Positions 12,791-27,190 are shown, numbered from the stretch's first letter. The stretch is 64,000 nt of DNA from Casuarina equisetifolia (GCA_028551475.1 CM052356.1:22905884-22969883), one strand, 5' to 3'. Notes: generated by a model not told the origin, from the sequence alone. A program made the numbers and translations.

Positions 12791-13801
12791 AAAATGAGAA
12801 ATCCAAAAACTTGGAATAATACAAGCAGAATACATTAGCAAGTAATCGTTCAACATGCAGGACACAAAACCTGTGAGCCCTCCTTAGTTAGTCATTTTGA
12901 ACTCGCTAGAGAACTCCAGCCCAAGACAGACAGAGTGCACACATATAGAAGGTTTCTTATGCCTCAACTGTGAGTAGTCTGATGTATGCAATGACTTGTA
13001 CCGCCAGATGTTACAGATGCAGTGGAAATAGTGAGCATCTAAAACCGTAACCCTTTAGCTAGTCACTTAAAGTAAGAAAAGAACACAATCGTAAGGCGGT
13101 GCAAGAGTCTGCACGCATGGAGAAGATTCCATATCTCACAGCCATAGACAGTCTAATTAATACTAAGGTCAGTACCGAATTAAGCCTTCAATACAGCTAA
13201 GTGGAGAGCCTGGGAAGCCACATAGAAACGCCGAAATGCTTATTGGGAATGATCTTCCAAAGTGCAAATCTAAAACGATGAAGACAGAATGAAGAAATGA
13301 TCTTTTTCACCGCCAAAACGACTATAACCATGCGGAATGTTGACCTTTATGTTAAGATCCCAAAAAACAAAGACCCAGAGACGAAAAATATTACAGTGGA
13401 CAACATCCATGATTCTCAGGCAACAATCATACAGAACTAAAGTACTAAACAGCGATCAGCCACTCTCCAAGTGACGGAGCAAGAAGTAGTAAACAATGAA
13501 AGAAAGAAAGCTGACGTTGTGGAAGCAGACAAGCGGTGCCTGGGCTCAATGGGGCTGGTACAGCTTCCTCTCATCTCTGATTCAGTTGCGGTATAGGGAA
13601 GGCACCATCTGATCTCCCACCCAAGAAAAAAACCCAAAACCAGCAAAGCAGAGTTTTTAGTGTCGGTTTCCGGAAACAAACGACAGAAACAACCTAGATC
13701 AGAGGGGCTGTTTTCCGGCACAGACCGGGGAAGGCTGTCACTACAAAACACTTTCCCGTCAAAGACCGAGTCCCAGAAGGGCTGCTACTCTTGCTACTTA
13801 C

Positions 13802-13900
13802 CACAGCGCTCCCGGTCTTCGACGGTAGGATGAACGCAAAACACTAGTCAATGGAGGAATTACGGTGGATTTATTAAGAGGTTTTTGTCCTCTCACCTTG
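13802..13900 (-). other. GUX3: Probable 5' UTR exon of GUX (3' boundary only)
   Basis: On the minus strand a near-perfect 5' splice site, CTGTG|GTAAGTAG, has its GT at 13801-13800 inside a CT/GC-rich leader-like segment. Splicing to an acceptor just before the start codon near 11350 would give a 5' UTR intron of about 2.4 kb. The upstream end (transcription start) is a guess. Confidence 0.35.
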
Positions 13901-14154
13901 TCCCTCCGAACTCTCCCTCCATTTTTTATTTTGTCTTCCTTCTTGATGAGGTTGTTGGGCATTAGGTGCTTAATCATGATTTATTTTTATATATTGTGAT
14001 TTGATTTCGTCTCAAAATCCAAACCCACACTTCGTGAAACCATTTACGGTATATTAAATTAGTTAAAGCGATGTAAGTTAAGGAGATTAATTAAGAAACT
14101 TAAAACTTAAGTTTTATTTCTTTCTAGCAATTAAATTATGCATTTTCTCAATAA

Positions 14155-14300
14155 AAAAAAAAAAACTAATGTAAAGTGTTTGAATTAATAGAGTTAGAGT
14201 AACTGTAGGTTGACTTCTTGTATATCTTTTTATTTATATTTTAAGATGAGGGTGGGGCTAGTAAACATATTAAGTGAAGCAAAATTAGCTAGGTACGAGT
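14155..14300 (+). repeat. Dispersed direct repeat, left copy
   Basis: About 140 bp that matches 16425-16562 with scattered substitutions. Shared landmarks are gtttgaattaata, gttgacttcttgt, agggtggrgytag and gaagcaaaattag. Confidence 0.7.
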
Positions 14301-16424
14301 TTGGTGAGGGTAAGAACAAAAGTATAAGCCAGGGCCCTTATGATTGCATGTACTTTACATATCGTTGACCTACAAGCTGGGAAGTTATACATCATTATTT
14401 GAGTGAAACTTTAATAAAAAATATTATTTGTTCAGATATACAAGGTCCTCGACAGAAATTGGCACTGTAAATTTCATCATCTTGCCATCATATTTATGGA
14501 CAGTCAAACTAATATTCTATTTTATCAAACTCTATGAGAAATTTCTATTGATCTAAGAGATTTATAGCATTTTTAATTCATGGAGATTTAATATAAAAAT
14601 GAAAACTTAATTTCAAGATTAGAATAGTGTCAAAATGATATATTAAAGTATCCTTTTTTTTCGGTTGTTGGTTAAATAGAAGGAAAAAAATGCCTTAGAG
14701 GGGTACTTTATTGCCATAAGGCAAGTCACGATTTATAATGGGTCTACTTACAAATCAAGCATTGTGCAAATGAATCAATTAAGTAATATAAAGCCCTTTT
14801 TGTACATAAGGACTTCACTCAATTTGATGGGATTAGTTATGAGAAAACCTTTTTTCCTTGTAACCATCATATGTGTGTTGGCAATCGCGTCCATGTCTTA
14901 TTAGCCAATTCATCATATGATCGTGCATAGTGCTTTTTTCATATGAAAATCTTCATGAAGTGTTTATATGTCACTTTCTCTTGACTTTCACCAATTTATT
15001 GGCCATGCATTGAATGTATATTAATTGCTTAGGTCTTTATATGGTTTGAAACCAGTGTCGAAACAAAAGTATGTCAAGTCCATAAAAACACATATTCAGA
15101 TTGGTTTTCAACAACCTTGTCACCATCATGCACTCTTCACACTATGGCCTTATTCAGACTTGCTAGCCGCTTTCATCTTAATAAATGATCATTAAATAAA
15201 AACAAGTTCACAGTAGAGTTCTAGGACCATCGCGCTTGTATTGTATTAACTATACATTTCAATACGAAGCTGTGCAATAATGCATCAATAATTACATATC
15301 GACGAGTCAATTGTTCAGCCACCTGCCTCAGGATTTATGACTAGCCGTGCAAGTTAAAACAAGTACGATCAATTGCTTGATCATAAGGTAAGGGCTTATT
15401 TCTGAAAAATAATATCTTTTTTTTTTTTTATGTTTTTAAGAAGTTGAAAGCTGTAGATAGGGTTAAGAGTTACGTTTTTTAAGCCTGCTACTGGAGGGAT
15501 TATTAGAATAGTAAGCTCAAATCATCTGTGTTGTTAATCGAATCGAAATGGGGGAAAAATAAGGACACTAAGTATAATAAAATGCAAAATGCATCCAAAG
15601 GACTCTAGACAAGCATGTAAGAAACACAAGGCTAAAGGCTAAATCATCATTTTATTTGAGCTGATGCAGTTATTAGTTTCATTTTTGATAAACTTATTCT
15701 TTACAAAGCTTTTTGAGGAGATAGACTTGTTTCTTATACAATAAGTGCATTAAGATTCCAATACTACAAGCAAACTTTGTTTCAAAGCACAATAAGTGTA
15801 CTTAAACTGGTTTTGGATTGATGAGTATCAAATGACAACTCAAATCATGAAATGTTCAATAGGTGAAATATTAGGGCATGTCTACAACAAATGTTGAGCT
15901 AAAAAGTATTTTAGGGAGTGACACGAAAATGCCATACAGGATAGTCCAAAAAACGTGGAATAAAAAATACATAATGACAACAAGTTTCACCAAATCAGAT
16001 TGGATGTGGAGGGGTCTTAACAAAACCAAAGAGTTGATAGGTTCGTGTATAGCAATGGTTTCGCAAGGTACCAAATAGATCATTTATGTTACATCCAGAT
16101 GTTGGCAACAACATTATCATCTATTATAGCAGATGATATACCAGGTTGCTGAGTCAAGTGATCATTTTTTGATCCACACTTTGAAGAATCAATTGACAAA
16201 CAGTCTGCAATTGATTCTTATACCACAAGATATTACACCTGTAGTGAAAGTAGTGAGCATCTACATACAAACACCAAAATGCTTATATTTCAAAGTGAAT
16301 TAATAAATGACAACTTTGCTATTTATATGAAAATCCTCCCAAGTGCTACCAGATTATTAAGGACTTGTATAAAGGAGATTAACTAAGTGTTTATTAATGT
16401 TTAATATGAAAAATAAGAATTAAA

Positions 16425-16562
16425 AACATATTGTAAAATGTTTGAATTAATAAAATTAGAGCAACTACGTGTTGACTTCTTGTGCATCTTTTGAATTATT
16501 TTTTAATTGGATTAGGGTGGAGTTAGCAAACAAATTAGGGGAAGCAAAATTAGATAAGTATG
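16425..16562 (+). repeat. Dispersed direct repeat, right copy, upstream of VPS45
   Basis: Partner of 14155-14300 in the same orientation, about 2.27 kb away. It ends about 240 bp before the VPS45 start codon, so it lies in or next to that promoter. A further shared phrase, ttggttaaatagaag, follows both copies (near 14670 and 16567) but at different spacing. Confidence 0.7.
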
Positions 16563-16799
16563 GTTTTTGGTTAAATAGAAGAAGAAAACCGTTGGCTTGA
16601 AGGGTCCAAGCATTAAACGTTGCGTTTCGCACCCCCTGGTGCATTGTCGGATTTCCCATTCTCAGCGAGGGAGATCTGACTCGTCTCTCTCGCGTCAGGA
16701 GGCTTCTAAATCCGATTCAACTCCTCAACCACCGCCACATCATCGTCGTTGCTCCAATCGGAAGAAAGTCAGAGCCTGAGATCCGAGTGGAACCCGAAG

Positions 16800-19700
16800 A
16801 TGGTGCTGGTAACTGCCGTTCGCGACTACATCTACCGGATGTTGAAGGACATCTCGGGCATGAAGGTTCTCGTCCTTGATTCTCACACGGTACCTCCCAC
16901 CCCTCAACCCTTCATTTCTTTGGATTCTGGGAAAGAGTGGCTTGGAGAATTCGATTTGCGAATATCCATCTTTTGTTGGGTTTGTTTGAAAAATGAAGAA
17001 CTTTACTGCAATTTAGTTGTTATAAGAAAGTTCCGTGAGGCTAACTGGAACAGAGGGTTTGAAATTCATTTTCTGATTTCTCATCCTGTAGTCTCTATGA
17101 AAATTGAACAGAGGGTACTTGCCTGCCAGCATTACCGCTGATTCTATTTTAGTGGAGTATCACTTAAAATGTCATTGTTATGTAGAAAAAGATCGCTTCA
17201 TCGTATTGAATATCCTTTTTAGATGAATCTGCAAAATGCTTCGTTATATTGTGTATGCTTTCGCCCTGCGTACTGACATGTCTAGGAATCAAGTGGGCAA
17301 TTGGAGGAACAAGGGACAACCACCCTTGTGCTACGTTGGTGAAACTATGGGAATCTGCACATATCTCCAATTTTGGCATTTTAGTAAATCCTTAATGGGA
17401 TGGATTGGTAGAGGGTATTGCTAAAAGGGTTGTTCAGTTTCATTAGTTGGACCAACTGCAATGCTGCTTTATTTTTTTGAAGTTCCGCCTTCTGTTGTTG
17501 CTGTTTTCTTTTGATTTTGTGTAGTCTAGTGAATTTTGGATTTCAAATCAGTAGATGATTGGAACCTTGTTATACGGGGATTTGTCTGTTGGGTTAAACT
17601 GGAAAATGAACATGGTCTTTGATGATAAGTTTACAATTTGGTCGACAATTTGCAGGTAAGTATAGTTAGTGTTGCATATTCACAATCAGAGCTACTTAAG
17701 AAAGAAGTTTTCCTGGTAGAGTTGGTCGATTCCGTTTCCAAGTCAAAAGAATCTATGTCGCATCTCAAGGCAATTTTCTTCCTCCGGCCCACATCGGAGA
17801 ATGTCCAACTTCTGCGGCGCCAGCTAGCTAGTCCAAGATTTGGAGAGTACCACCTGTGTAAGTTTTCAAATTTAGAAAGAACTGGCCGAAGTTGTATTTG
17901 AAACTCCTTAAAGTGTTTCCATTGATTCCTAGCTTTTGATTTTAAGATCTTTTATGTGCCAATTCTGGTACAGTTTTTTCCAACATATTGAAGGACACAC
18001 AGATTCATAATTTAGCTGATTCAGATGAGCAGGAAGTTGTCCAACAAGTTCAGGTACAATTATACTAACTGGTACTTTACAGCTTAAGTGAAAACTTCCG
18101 TTGTTCATATTTTTCCTCTTTATTTTTTGTTTAAGGTGCTTCGAGTTTATGTTCATCTGAAGGTAGGAAATCCACCATTTTTACCTTTAACAGAATTCGT
18201 GACAAAATTAAAAAGTAAGAAATTTATTGGGCAGTATAAGTATGTTGTCATTGTCATGGGTTTGCATTTATTAGTTTGGTTTGATCATGATTACGGCATG
18301 AATATTAGTTATTTTAGCCGTCCAATTCATGCTTTGAGGCATGAGTGGATGCCTTTTCATTTGTCACGGTTGTTAATGACCTCATGCTGCCTCAATTTTA
18401 GATATTGAAATTGTCTTGATTTGCAGGAATTCTATGCAGACTTTGTCGCAATTGATCCTTACCATTTCACTTTGAATGTGAAATCAAATCACATTTACAT
18501 GCTCCCGGCAGTTGTAGATCCTCCAAGTTCACAGCGGTTCTGTGACCAAGTTGTTGATGGCATTGCAGCTGTTTTCTTGGCATTAAAAAGAAGACCTGTC
18601 ATTCGATACCAAAGGACCTCTGATATTGCAAAGAGGATAGCACAGGAAACAGCAGTAAGTAAAGTGAACTGCAAGAAGTTAGGGAAAATTGGATATAGGG
18701 ATTCGATTTTCTGTACTAAAACCTAATGTATGTACTTTTTGGGGTGTCGCAGAAGCTGATGTACCAGCAGGAAAGTGGGCTTTTTGATTTCAGGCGAACA
18801 GAAGTTTCTCCATTGTTGCTGGTACTTGATAGAAGAGATGATCCTGTGACCCCATTGCTGAATCAGTGGACATATCAGGCATTTTTGCTTGTGCTATAAT
18901 TTTTCAGTCTTTTAAGAAATACCTCTTTTATTTTGATGACACAATTGGTTTTAACATTTGTCTTGTATTATAGGCAATGGTGCATGAGTTAATAGGAATT
19001 CAAGACAACAAGGTGGATTTGAGAGGCGTTGGCAAAATTCCAAAGGATCAGCAGGTTGAGTTGCATTGCTCTTCTATTAGGTCGCACTTTTATTTCTGTG
19101 TTCTGTATTACTGAGAAATGACCTTTGTTCAATTTTTGCTCACAGGAGGTTGTCTTGTCATCAGAACAAGATGCGTTCTTCAAAACTAACATGTATGAAA
19201 ATTTTGGAGATATTGGAATGAATATTAAGCGATTGGTTGATGAATTTCAGCAGATTGCAAAGAGTAACCAGAGTATCCAGACAATAGGTTTGAATAATGT
19301 TTGATCATATCAATTCTGCAAGATACTTTTCACTAAATTGCACTTAGCTATAATGGCTTGAGATATAACATTTGATCATTATAATGTCTTGAATTTCTGC
19401 AGAAGACATGGCCAAATTTGTTGATAATTACCCTGAGTACAGAAAAATGCAAGGAAATGTTTCAAAGCATGTGACGTTGGTCACAGAAATGAGCAAGATA
19501 GTTGAAGAGCGGAAACTCATGTTAGTTTCGCAAACAGAACAGGAGTTGGCTTGCAATGGTGGTCAAGTGGCAGCTTTTGAGGTAGTGTGTGGTGGACTTC
19601 TTAGTGTTTTCTCAAAATTTAGTTTATCTTGACATCCGTTTAGCCATGGACCTTGTAAGACATTCATTTTCTTAGGTAATTCTTTGTCAAAACTGTTAAA

Positions 19701-22700
19701 ACATGCACGAGTACTGATTCCATGTTTGCAATCCCATAAACTCAATTGCAATATGCTTCTGATGCGATTACCTATATATGGTCATGCATTAAGTGCAAGG
19801 AGTTAAAAATCCCTGTGAGAGAGGCTGCAAACAAGGACGTCTGATCTAGGAGGCATATTTTGTGTTTGAAAATGGATGTATCAACATGTCTAGATATGAA
19901 GAAAGGTTGAGGCGGGTTATGCTTTTGGCTCAATGTTTAAATATCATGATGAAATATAGCTGTAGAGTCGTTCTTTTGTAAAAAATGTCTAAAAATAGCT
20001 TGCATTCTAGAATTTATTGGCAGAGTAGAATGGTTATGCCAACCATGGTTCAACTCAATTCATTACTAGATTGTTGGGGAGTTCAATGGTGCAGTGTTCA
20101 AACATATAATCTTGTGCAAGAAAGTTAATGGACAAGTTCAATGGAAGTGCATAGGCAATGTGATTATGTAATTTTAGAACTTAACATTTCAAAGAGGTGT
20201 TATTAGGATATGCTGTTTGTTAGAAATTTCTGTGAGTTGATAAAACTTAGAAATGTAAGTGCCTGACTCAATTGATGAATCATATTTTCAACCATTCAAA
20301 CATGATTATTTTCCAGTTGAAAACTCCATTATTCTAGTGGTGGAAACTTTTAAATGGGCTAGACTTATTATGAACGTATAGCAAAACCCTAATGCTCATC
20401 AGTCATACTTCAACCTTAATCAGTGCTGTATACTTTCTTAGATGGGACAAATTAGACTAGCTCAGTTGGTGGTTAGCTGTTTTTATTTTTTTATTTCTTA
20501 CTTTTTAGTCTTTTTGGGTTAAGGTTCTTTTGTTTTGATGCAAAAAGTTCTTGGTCAAATGTTTCCTCTCTTTCAAATATTTACGGTTGATGGAAGTTTT
20601 GGTCAACATAAACTACTGTGAGAGCAACACAATTCTTTCAGTAAAATTTAGAAAAACCACATATTTTTAACATGTAAACTCTTTTTCTACAGAATGCAGA
20701 ATCAGTCCGATACCTTGGGTGAACCCCTTCCACCAACCATTCCATCGACCCATCCTTAAAGTCCCTTCTCCCTTTTGCCAATATCACCTCCCTCATTTCT
20801 TTGCAAACCGACCCCCTGGTACCTTCTTTTCCCCAACCCAACTGAGGAATGAATTTTTCTACAATATCTGTCTTAAGAAACTGGGTAATTCACGTCGGTT
20901 TTAGACCAATGGTTGGCAATGTGGTGAAATGATTGTCATGCGAAACATTTTTGCTGAATATTTTTATAGACATTGATTTTCAGTTTGCACTAAATGATAG
21001 AAAGACAAGTAGTTTTCCTTGAAATATTTTTGTCACAAGGATACAAAACATTTTATGTCAAAATAAATGGAGCCTGAGAGTTGGAAGGTTTATGTTTTCC
21101 TTCATGATTCTTCATGACAGAGGGAGAGGTTAAAGTCAGTGGTATTTCCTTGCCATGGTTGGTGGATGACCATATTATATAGTGCTGTTTTTTGGAAGGG
21201 TTCAGAAAGATCATTGATCCAGTAGAAAGCACCTAGGGCTTTCTAATTGGGGGCAGCATTGTTAGGTGGCCTGTCCAGTATATATCAAAATTAGTGTTGT
21301 TGAGCCCAGTGGATGGTAAACAAAAAGGAACTGTCCTGTTGGTGGTTGCACTCTTTTTTAATATATGCTCAGGATTCTTGTAAGAATAAGTTGCTAATTG
21401 ATTTTTTGGGTGAGTTGATGCCATCAAAGTCATGTTCAGTGCATGTCTATTTTCTGTATTATTTAAATAAACTGATTGCTTGTGTTATCCAAAATGTACA
21501 AATCACATGCAACAATGACTTGAGTGCCTTTCATTTGTGTTGCTTTGTGCTTTTACTGGACTTGACTAAAGGTATAACTGCACAAAAAATTGAAAGAAAT
21601 TTCTTCTAAGCTCTGTTGCGATTTAGACCAAGTAATAAACAATTAAACCATGGTCTGATAAGCTGCAAGTACAACAGCACATAGGGTTCGCCTTGCAATA
21701 GATTTAGTGCAAGGCATTCTGAAGAGTTCCAATTTTCAAATATTGTTAGCCACTTATGTCTACTTTTTGTCGAAGTCCTTTGGAGAAAAATGCCTTCCAA
21801 CTCTCTCTTTCCATGTTTTTGATGTCGTCAACAATTTAACATGTAGGATAAAAAGCTCTCCCCTAAAAGACCTATATAAAAACTAGGTTTAGCCTCTGTA
21901 GAACTGTATAATAACTAGCTTGTGCTAAGTCAGTTTCAAGAGTATTATCAGTCAAGTGACGAGGCTTCAGTTCCAGTATTCTGTCATTGAACTCATGTTT
22001 TCATGTTTCTTACTGACACCCTTGAGACACCCTTTGCTTTGAGTAGGGGATTTTTTTTTGTAAAAATACACTAATCTGAAACTTGGATGTGTATCCATGC
22101 CCAACACCGAAGCTCAAGTCCTTGAAATCTTTCATTCACTTTTTTGTGGTCTTTTTCTCCCTGCTTTAAATATGAAGATAATTGAATACCCAAATTGTTA
22201 ACTTTTCCTCACTTTTACATTAGAGATAAGTAATATGTCTACCAACATTGTTGATTCGGTTAGCTATTCAAAAGTTAGTATGAGGAAGGTTCTCCACTTC
22301 TGGATATACATTTTTATCGCTGTAACTTACACCATTGTTTGGCAATGGTTGGTTGCATTTGGGTGTGGACATATAAGAGCTCTGATCTTAAGTCTTAGAA
22401 GATAGGGATAAGATCCCCCCTTCCCCTTCTTTCCCTCTACCAGGTCTCTCCTTAGGAGCATCCATCATCATTTTGCATTGTAGTGTGATCAACACATGCT
22501 GCAGATATGCAGCCTCTCATTTAAGGGGGAAAAGGTTAAAAAGTGCAAAAGCTTGAGATAAGGAGATGCCTGTAAAATTTATGGGAACAAATTGAGAGAG
22601 AGAGAGATTGATTAAAGAAAACGGATCATGTGTCATAAACTAGTTTCCTATGGTTGGAGATTAAGCCAAGACATTTTAAAGCTAAATGTACTAGTGTGGT

Positions 22701-25554
22701 ATTTCAAAAGAAGAGTGAAAAAGGAAAAAGCTGGAGAGTAGTGTTCCTTTAGTTCAATCTCTGTCGATTTGGATTCTTAGGGTTATCATATAATATATAT
22801 CAAAACTTCATGGTTGATTAGAGTATATGATTTAGTACAAAAATATCACGTGATAAGAAATAAAAGGCACCTTCAAACAAAAAAAATGTTTATTCTGTCT
22901 AGATGAGAATTAGTTGTTGTATCAGTATTTGAAGTCTCTGGCTCAAACGAAATGTGTATTACTTTCATTGTCTTTGAAATGGTACCTGAGTGTATTCTCT
23001 ATGCTTGAAACCATTCAGAAAAATATGGTATAAGGTTTGACTATTGAGTAATGGTCTTTCCTTTTGAATTTTTTATGTAGGCAGTGACAAATCTTTTAAA
23101 CAATGAAAGTATATCTGATATTGATCGTCTACGCTTGGTGATGCTTTATGCTTTGCGCTACGAGAAGGAAAGCCCTGTTCAATTGATGCAGCTTTTTAAC
23201 AAACTAGCTTCTCGGTCTCCCAAGTACAAACCAGGGGTAAAATAATGAAGCAGTATTTCTTTTTGGCATATTTGAATTCTATTCAGTGGTAAATAAGTTG
23301 GAAGTTGTTATTTCTAGTATTGGCTAGATGATTGACTGATCTTGATAAATTGATCACCATGCTATGACAGCTTGTCCAATTCCTCTTAAAGCAAGCAGGC
23401 GTTGATAAGAGAACTGGGGATCTTTTTGGAAATCGAGATATTCTGAATATTGCCCGTAACATGGCTCGTGGACTTAAGGTTTGTCAGGAAATAGTGTAAT
23501 TGCTGCTTGAGGATGTGGTTATATGCTTATACTTCATTTTTCCTCTTTCTGTAGGGTGTTGAGAATGTGTACACTCAGCACCAACCACTTCTGTTTCAAA
23601 CTATGGAAAGCATTATCAAGGGGCGGATGAGAGATGTGGACTACCCATTTGTTGGCAATCATTTCCAGCAGAGCAGGTTTGTGATAAAATAACTTTCTTC
23701 CCAGCAAGGTTGACTCATGCAAATTTTGAGATGTTGCATGGTCCTAAAATGGGTTATGGCACTATTCTCATAGGAGGCCTCTGGTAGTAAAAGTTGGAAA
23801 AAAAAATTAATTTTGATTTTGCTTCCAATTTTGGGGGACTAGATGGTGGGCACTAATATTGAGCTTATGCATATTGGTCAGCATTGCCATGATTGTAGTG
23901 GTTGTATGACTTACTATTTAAAAATGAGAATAATTTGAGGAGGTACTCCCTTCATAATGGGGTAAAAGCTTCTAAAATAACTTGCTGTTGTCACCGAGAT
24001 ATGATGATAACTTCAAACTCATAGCACTTGCTGAAGGAAAGTATATATGCCCCTCAATGGCTAATTTGAAGCAAAGTCATTGTAACATTATGGTTATTGA
24101 ATTGCATGAAGATGTTTTAGGGTAGGTTACCCGCTTGGTTGTTTTGGTGTTTCATGACATTGGGAGTTTGACTCCTTGGGGGAGTTGATGCTTCACCCTG
24201 ATGCTTGCTATGAATGGTGTCTGGACTGGGGAGCTTTATACAATGTTTATGTGACTGGGGAGCTTTATACAAGATTGGTGCTACACCAGATTTTTGCAAT
24301 ATTCTAGTTTATTAACTAAGTGGACTGTGGATCCATTTTTGTGGAGAAAAGATGAGGGAAACTATTATTTTAGTTCGTCTTGTAACCGATTTTTCTGAAG
24401 TTTATCTCACTAAAATACGAATTCCCATACTCGGATTTTTTTCCACTTGTAATATGACTTAAAATGGATCCAGTATCATACACGACACATATTTAAGGAA
24501 TTCCAAAAAAATATATGACAAAACAAAAAGATCTCAATCTAGAGGTAACGGTAGGCTACAAGCAAACACTAAATTTGAAATCAAATTTGTGCTCCCCTGA
24601 TCCCAACTTCCCTCTCAAGTTTCTGTACCATTTTGCTCCATGTTCTCCTAAGGAGTTAGAAGCACATAAACATTGCACTTTATGGTTAGCCATTTGTATT
24701 GAGATGATTATGATTCACAATTGAAATCACAGAAAACTGCAGTAGGTTTCTGGATTTAATTGTTTGTATAAGATGAACTTCATCCTAAACAGGCCCCAGG
24801 AAGTAGTCATATTCATTGTTGGAGGGACAACATATGAAGAGTCACGTTCTGTCGCTCTACAAAATGCTAGCAATTCAGGAATTCGTTTTATACTGGGCGG
24901 TTCTGTGGTTCTGAATTCTAGGAGGTATGTTTCCGAATCGTCAGTTTTGTTTTGGTAGAGCTATAGATCTAATGGGCATAACAAAAGTTTGCTGTTACCT
25001 TTGCAATCTGTACTTCATGTTTGATTCAATAGCATTTAATTTTAGAGCAGATTTATATGGTCTGCCACTTTCTTGCACGAGTTACAGAATTGAGAAAGTA
25101 GTCGGAAGGATAGCTTGCATTGAGTTTTTGGCTCAGTGAAACTCTGTTCCGCTTTGGGAGTGGGTTGGCATTATCCTCACTTGTAGGTTGCATCCATGCT
25201 GTGGTTTGGGGCTGCTGCAAGTTTTAGATTCACTGAAAATTTCACTTTTTCATTTAGTGGGATTCAATCTTGACCAAGCATGTAAAGTAGAAGATTGTTA
25301 TAAAATGTACATTGGAATGAATCCGACTACACATTTTCTTGAAGCCAGAGTTTTGTCTCATGAATAGGATATGTTTCACTTGCATGGTAATTATTTGGGG
25401 GCCAGTTTAGTTAATTGGGGAGCCTAATTACTGTGAACAGTCCTTTACAAAAAACATTTCTCTGACCCAATAGTCTCTTTGGTTGAAGTTCAGGTTTCTG
25501 AAGGACTTGGAAGAAGCTCAAAGGATATCTCGTTCTAGCACTGCTGTGGTTTGA
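16800..25554 (+). CDS. VPS45: Vacuolar protein sorting-associated protein 45 (SM family)
   Basis: Thirteen exons: 16800-16889, 17656-17857, 17974-18053, 18427-18654, 18753-18878, 18974-19054, 19146-19287, 19403-19581, 23081-23236, 23371-23478, 23555-23676, 24793-24924, 25494-25554. All join in phase (1707 bp, 568 aa; the Arabidopsis protein is about 569 aa). This Sec1/Munc18-type protein binds TGN syntaxins (the SYP4 group) and controls SNARE assembly for vacuolar and endosomal traffic. Signature segments are [40 protein letters not shown] and [10 protein letters not shown]. The intron after exon 5 starts with GC rather than GT. The intron after exon 8 is 3.5 kb. There is no sign of damage. 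The 5' leader from about 16590 is CT-rich. Confidence 0.96.
19582..23080 (+). other. VPS45: Long intron 8 of VPS45
   Basis: 3499 bp, GT...AG, against about 70-1115 bp for the other introns of this gene. It is AT-rich with a short (GA)n near 22594. I found no LTR, PBS or reverse transcriptase frame in it, so the cause of its size is unknown. Confidence 0.8.
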
Positions 25555-27157
25555 AACCTGCCACGCATCTTGACAATCAGTTGGACTATCGTTTGTGGCT
25601 TTATGCTGGGATTCTGATTTTGTGACTGAAGGTGGTAAGATTTTTTGTATGACTATTGGACGTAGGAGCTTGATGAGGACCCGATGGAATTATCACAATC
25701 TTCCGGCGCAAGACACATTCAATATTCACCGATTTGCGCATGAACTGTAAGTGAATAGGTTTTGAGAAGAGTCGAAATCGGGAACAATAGAATATGAGAT
25801 GTTAAAAACCTTCAAATTCGATCCCCTCCATCCCAAGAGAAAAAGTTAAAAACCAAAGAAAAAAGGAGAGCATCAGGGGAAAGAAACGATTCGTGAGAAC
25901 CAATAGCTTTAAAAATAATACAAGAAGTTCCTATAGCTGTCTACGTACTTCTTGATGTGTATCAATTTGTGATAATACTTGAACGATATCATGAACAGAA
26001 ACACTTAAGCATATGGTTGAAGCCGTGTATATTGTTTAAACTTAGGCAATCATTGATCTGGATTTGCACAGAAAGTTTCTATGGCTCTTCTATCTATATA
26101 TGTGTCATGCACAGAGAAGAATCTTTTCCACTAAGGATATAACGTAGACGTTGATTGGCATTGTTCTGCAATTATTTGTTTGTGGACCTTGCATTATTGT
26201 AATCGCTTTCCTGTCACCATCCAAATTATGAATGAAGGTAGCCCACAAAATGTTGTCGTCTCCTACATGGAGAAAAAAATGACATTGCATGATTCAGAAG
26301 GAAAAATTACAGGAAACGACGTTGCACAGAAAATATCGTGGTTCTTCAGAGTGTTTCAAACCCATCATTACGGAGAAAATTCTTTATTCTGATACCAAAA
26401 TTTTAAGGGATGTGGCTGATTTTTCTTATTTGGCTTTAACGTATCAAGGTTTGAAAGGGTGAGTTGAACATCTTTTCTTATGCATTCACACGCCCAAACT
26501 GGGACATATTTCATGATTTTCTTAACGCTGTTTTGTATGTGGGGAGTTGGCAATCACATGACAGTGAAGCAGACCTTGGAAGAGAAATCTGCAGGGAGCC
26601 GAATTTACTTGAGCAAGAATAGTTTGTGCTAGCATTTGTGTAACAATGCAAGAATCAAACTAGAACAATATGTTTAGACATAATGAATCCATCATTCTTC
26701 ATTTCATAAACAATTAATGTGTCATGTGCCTTCCCATCCTCCCTGTTTTATTAACGAGACTTTAGGGTTGCTCTTGGTCAAAGTGAGGGTGATGGCTCGA
26801 GACCAGTCACAGCTTGTGGGTTTTCAACATCCTGGCCAATTAGCTCAATGGTAGATCTTAGGTTTTGGTTCCAGTAAACCCTGTTATTTACAGATTATTT
26901 AGTCACCTCCTCCCTCTCTATTGTTCTCTTCTCTAGTCTCTCCAACTCTCAGCATCCTTCGTAGTACGGCCGCAGCAAAATGACCATGTAGAGACGGAGT
27001 AAAAAGCCTAACACCATCGAAGTGGAAAATCACGCCGAACCTTAGATATGAAATTCTCGAGTGTCCTAAAAAGACTTCCAAGCTCGCAAAATCTTTGGTG
27101 CTCAAAATAAGCACAACTAAGGAGCAGGGCAGGAATTATCGAAGGGAAGAGCATTTC

Positions 27158-27160
<3 letters not shown>

Positions 27161-27190
<30 letters not shown>
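27161..27190. repeat. (TA)n microsatellite
   Basis: About 15 uninterrupted TA units followed directly by a T tract. Confidence 0.95.

Larger units (their letters stand above)
13901..16590. other. Divergent spacer between GUX and VPS45
   Basis: An AT-rich stretch between divergently transcribed genes. It holds the left copy of a dispersed repeat (14155-14300) whose partner lies just upstream of VPS45. A short open frame at 15878-16078 has a W-M-W-R-G-L-x-K-x-K-E-L-I pattern that recalls the C-terminal region of plant LINE polyproteins, too weak to name. No other gene is seen. Confidence 0.4.

Noticed and set aside
15878..16078. LINE reverse transcriptase remnant
   Set aside because: Only one short motif-like stretch; no RT or endonuclease landmarks nearby, so it was not called.
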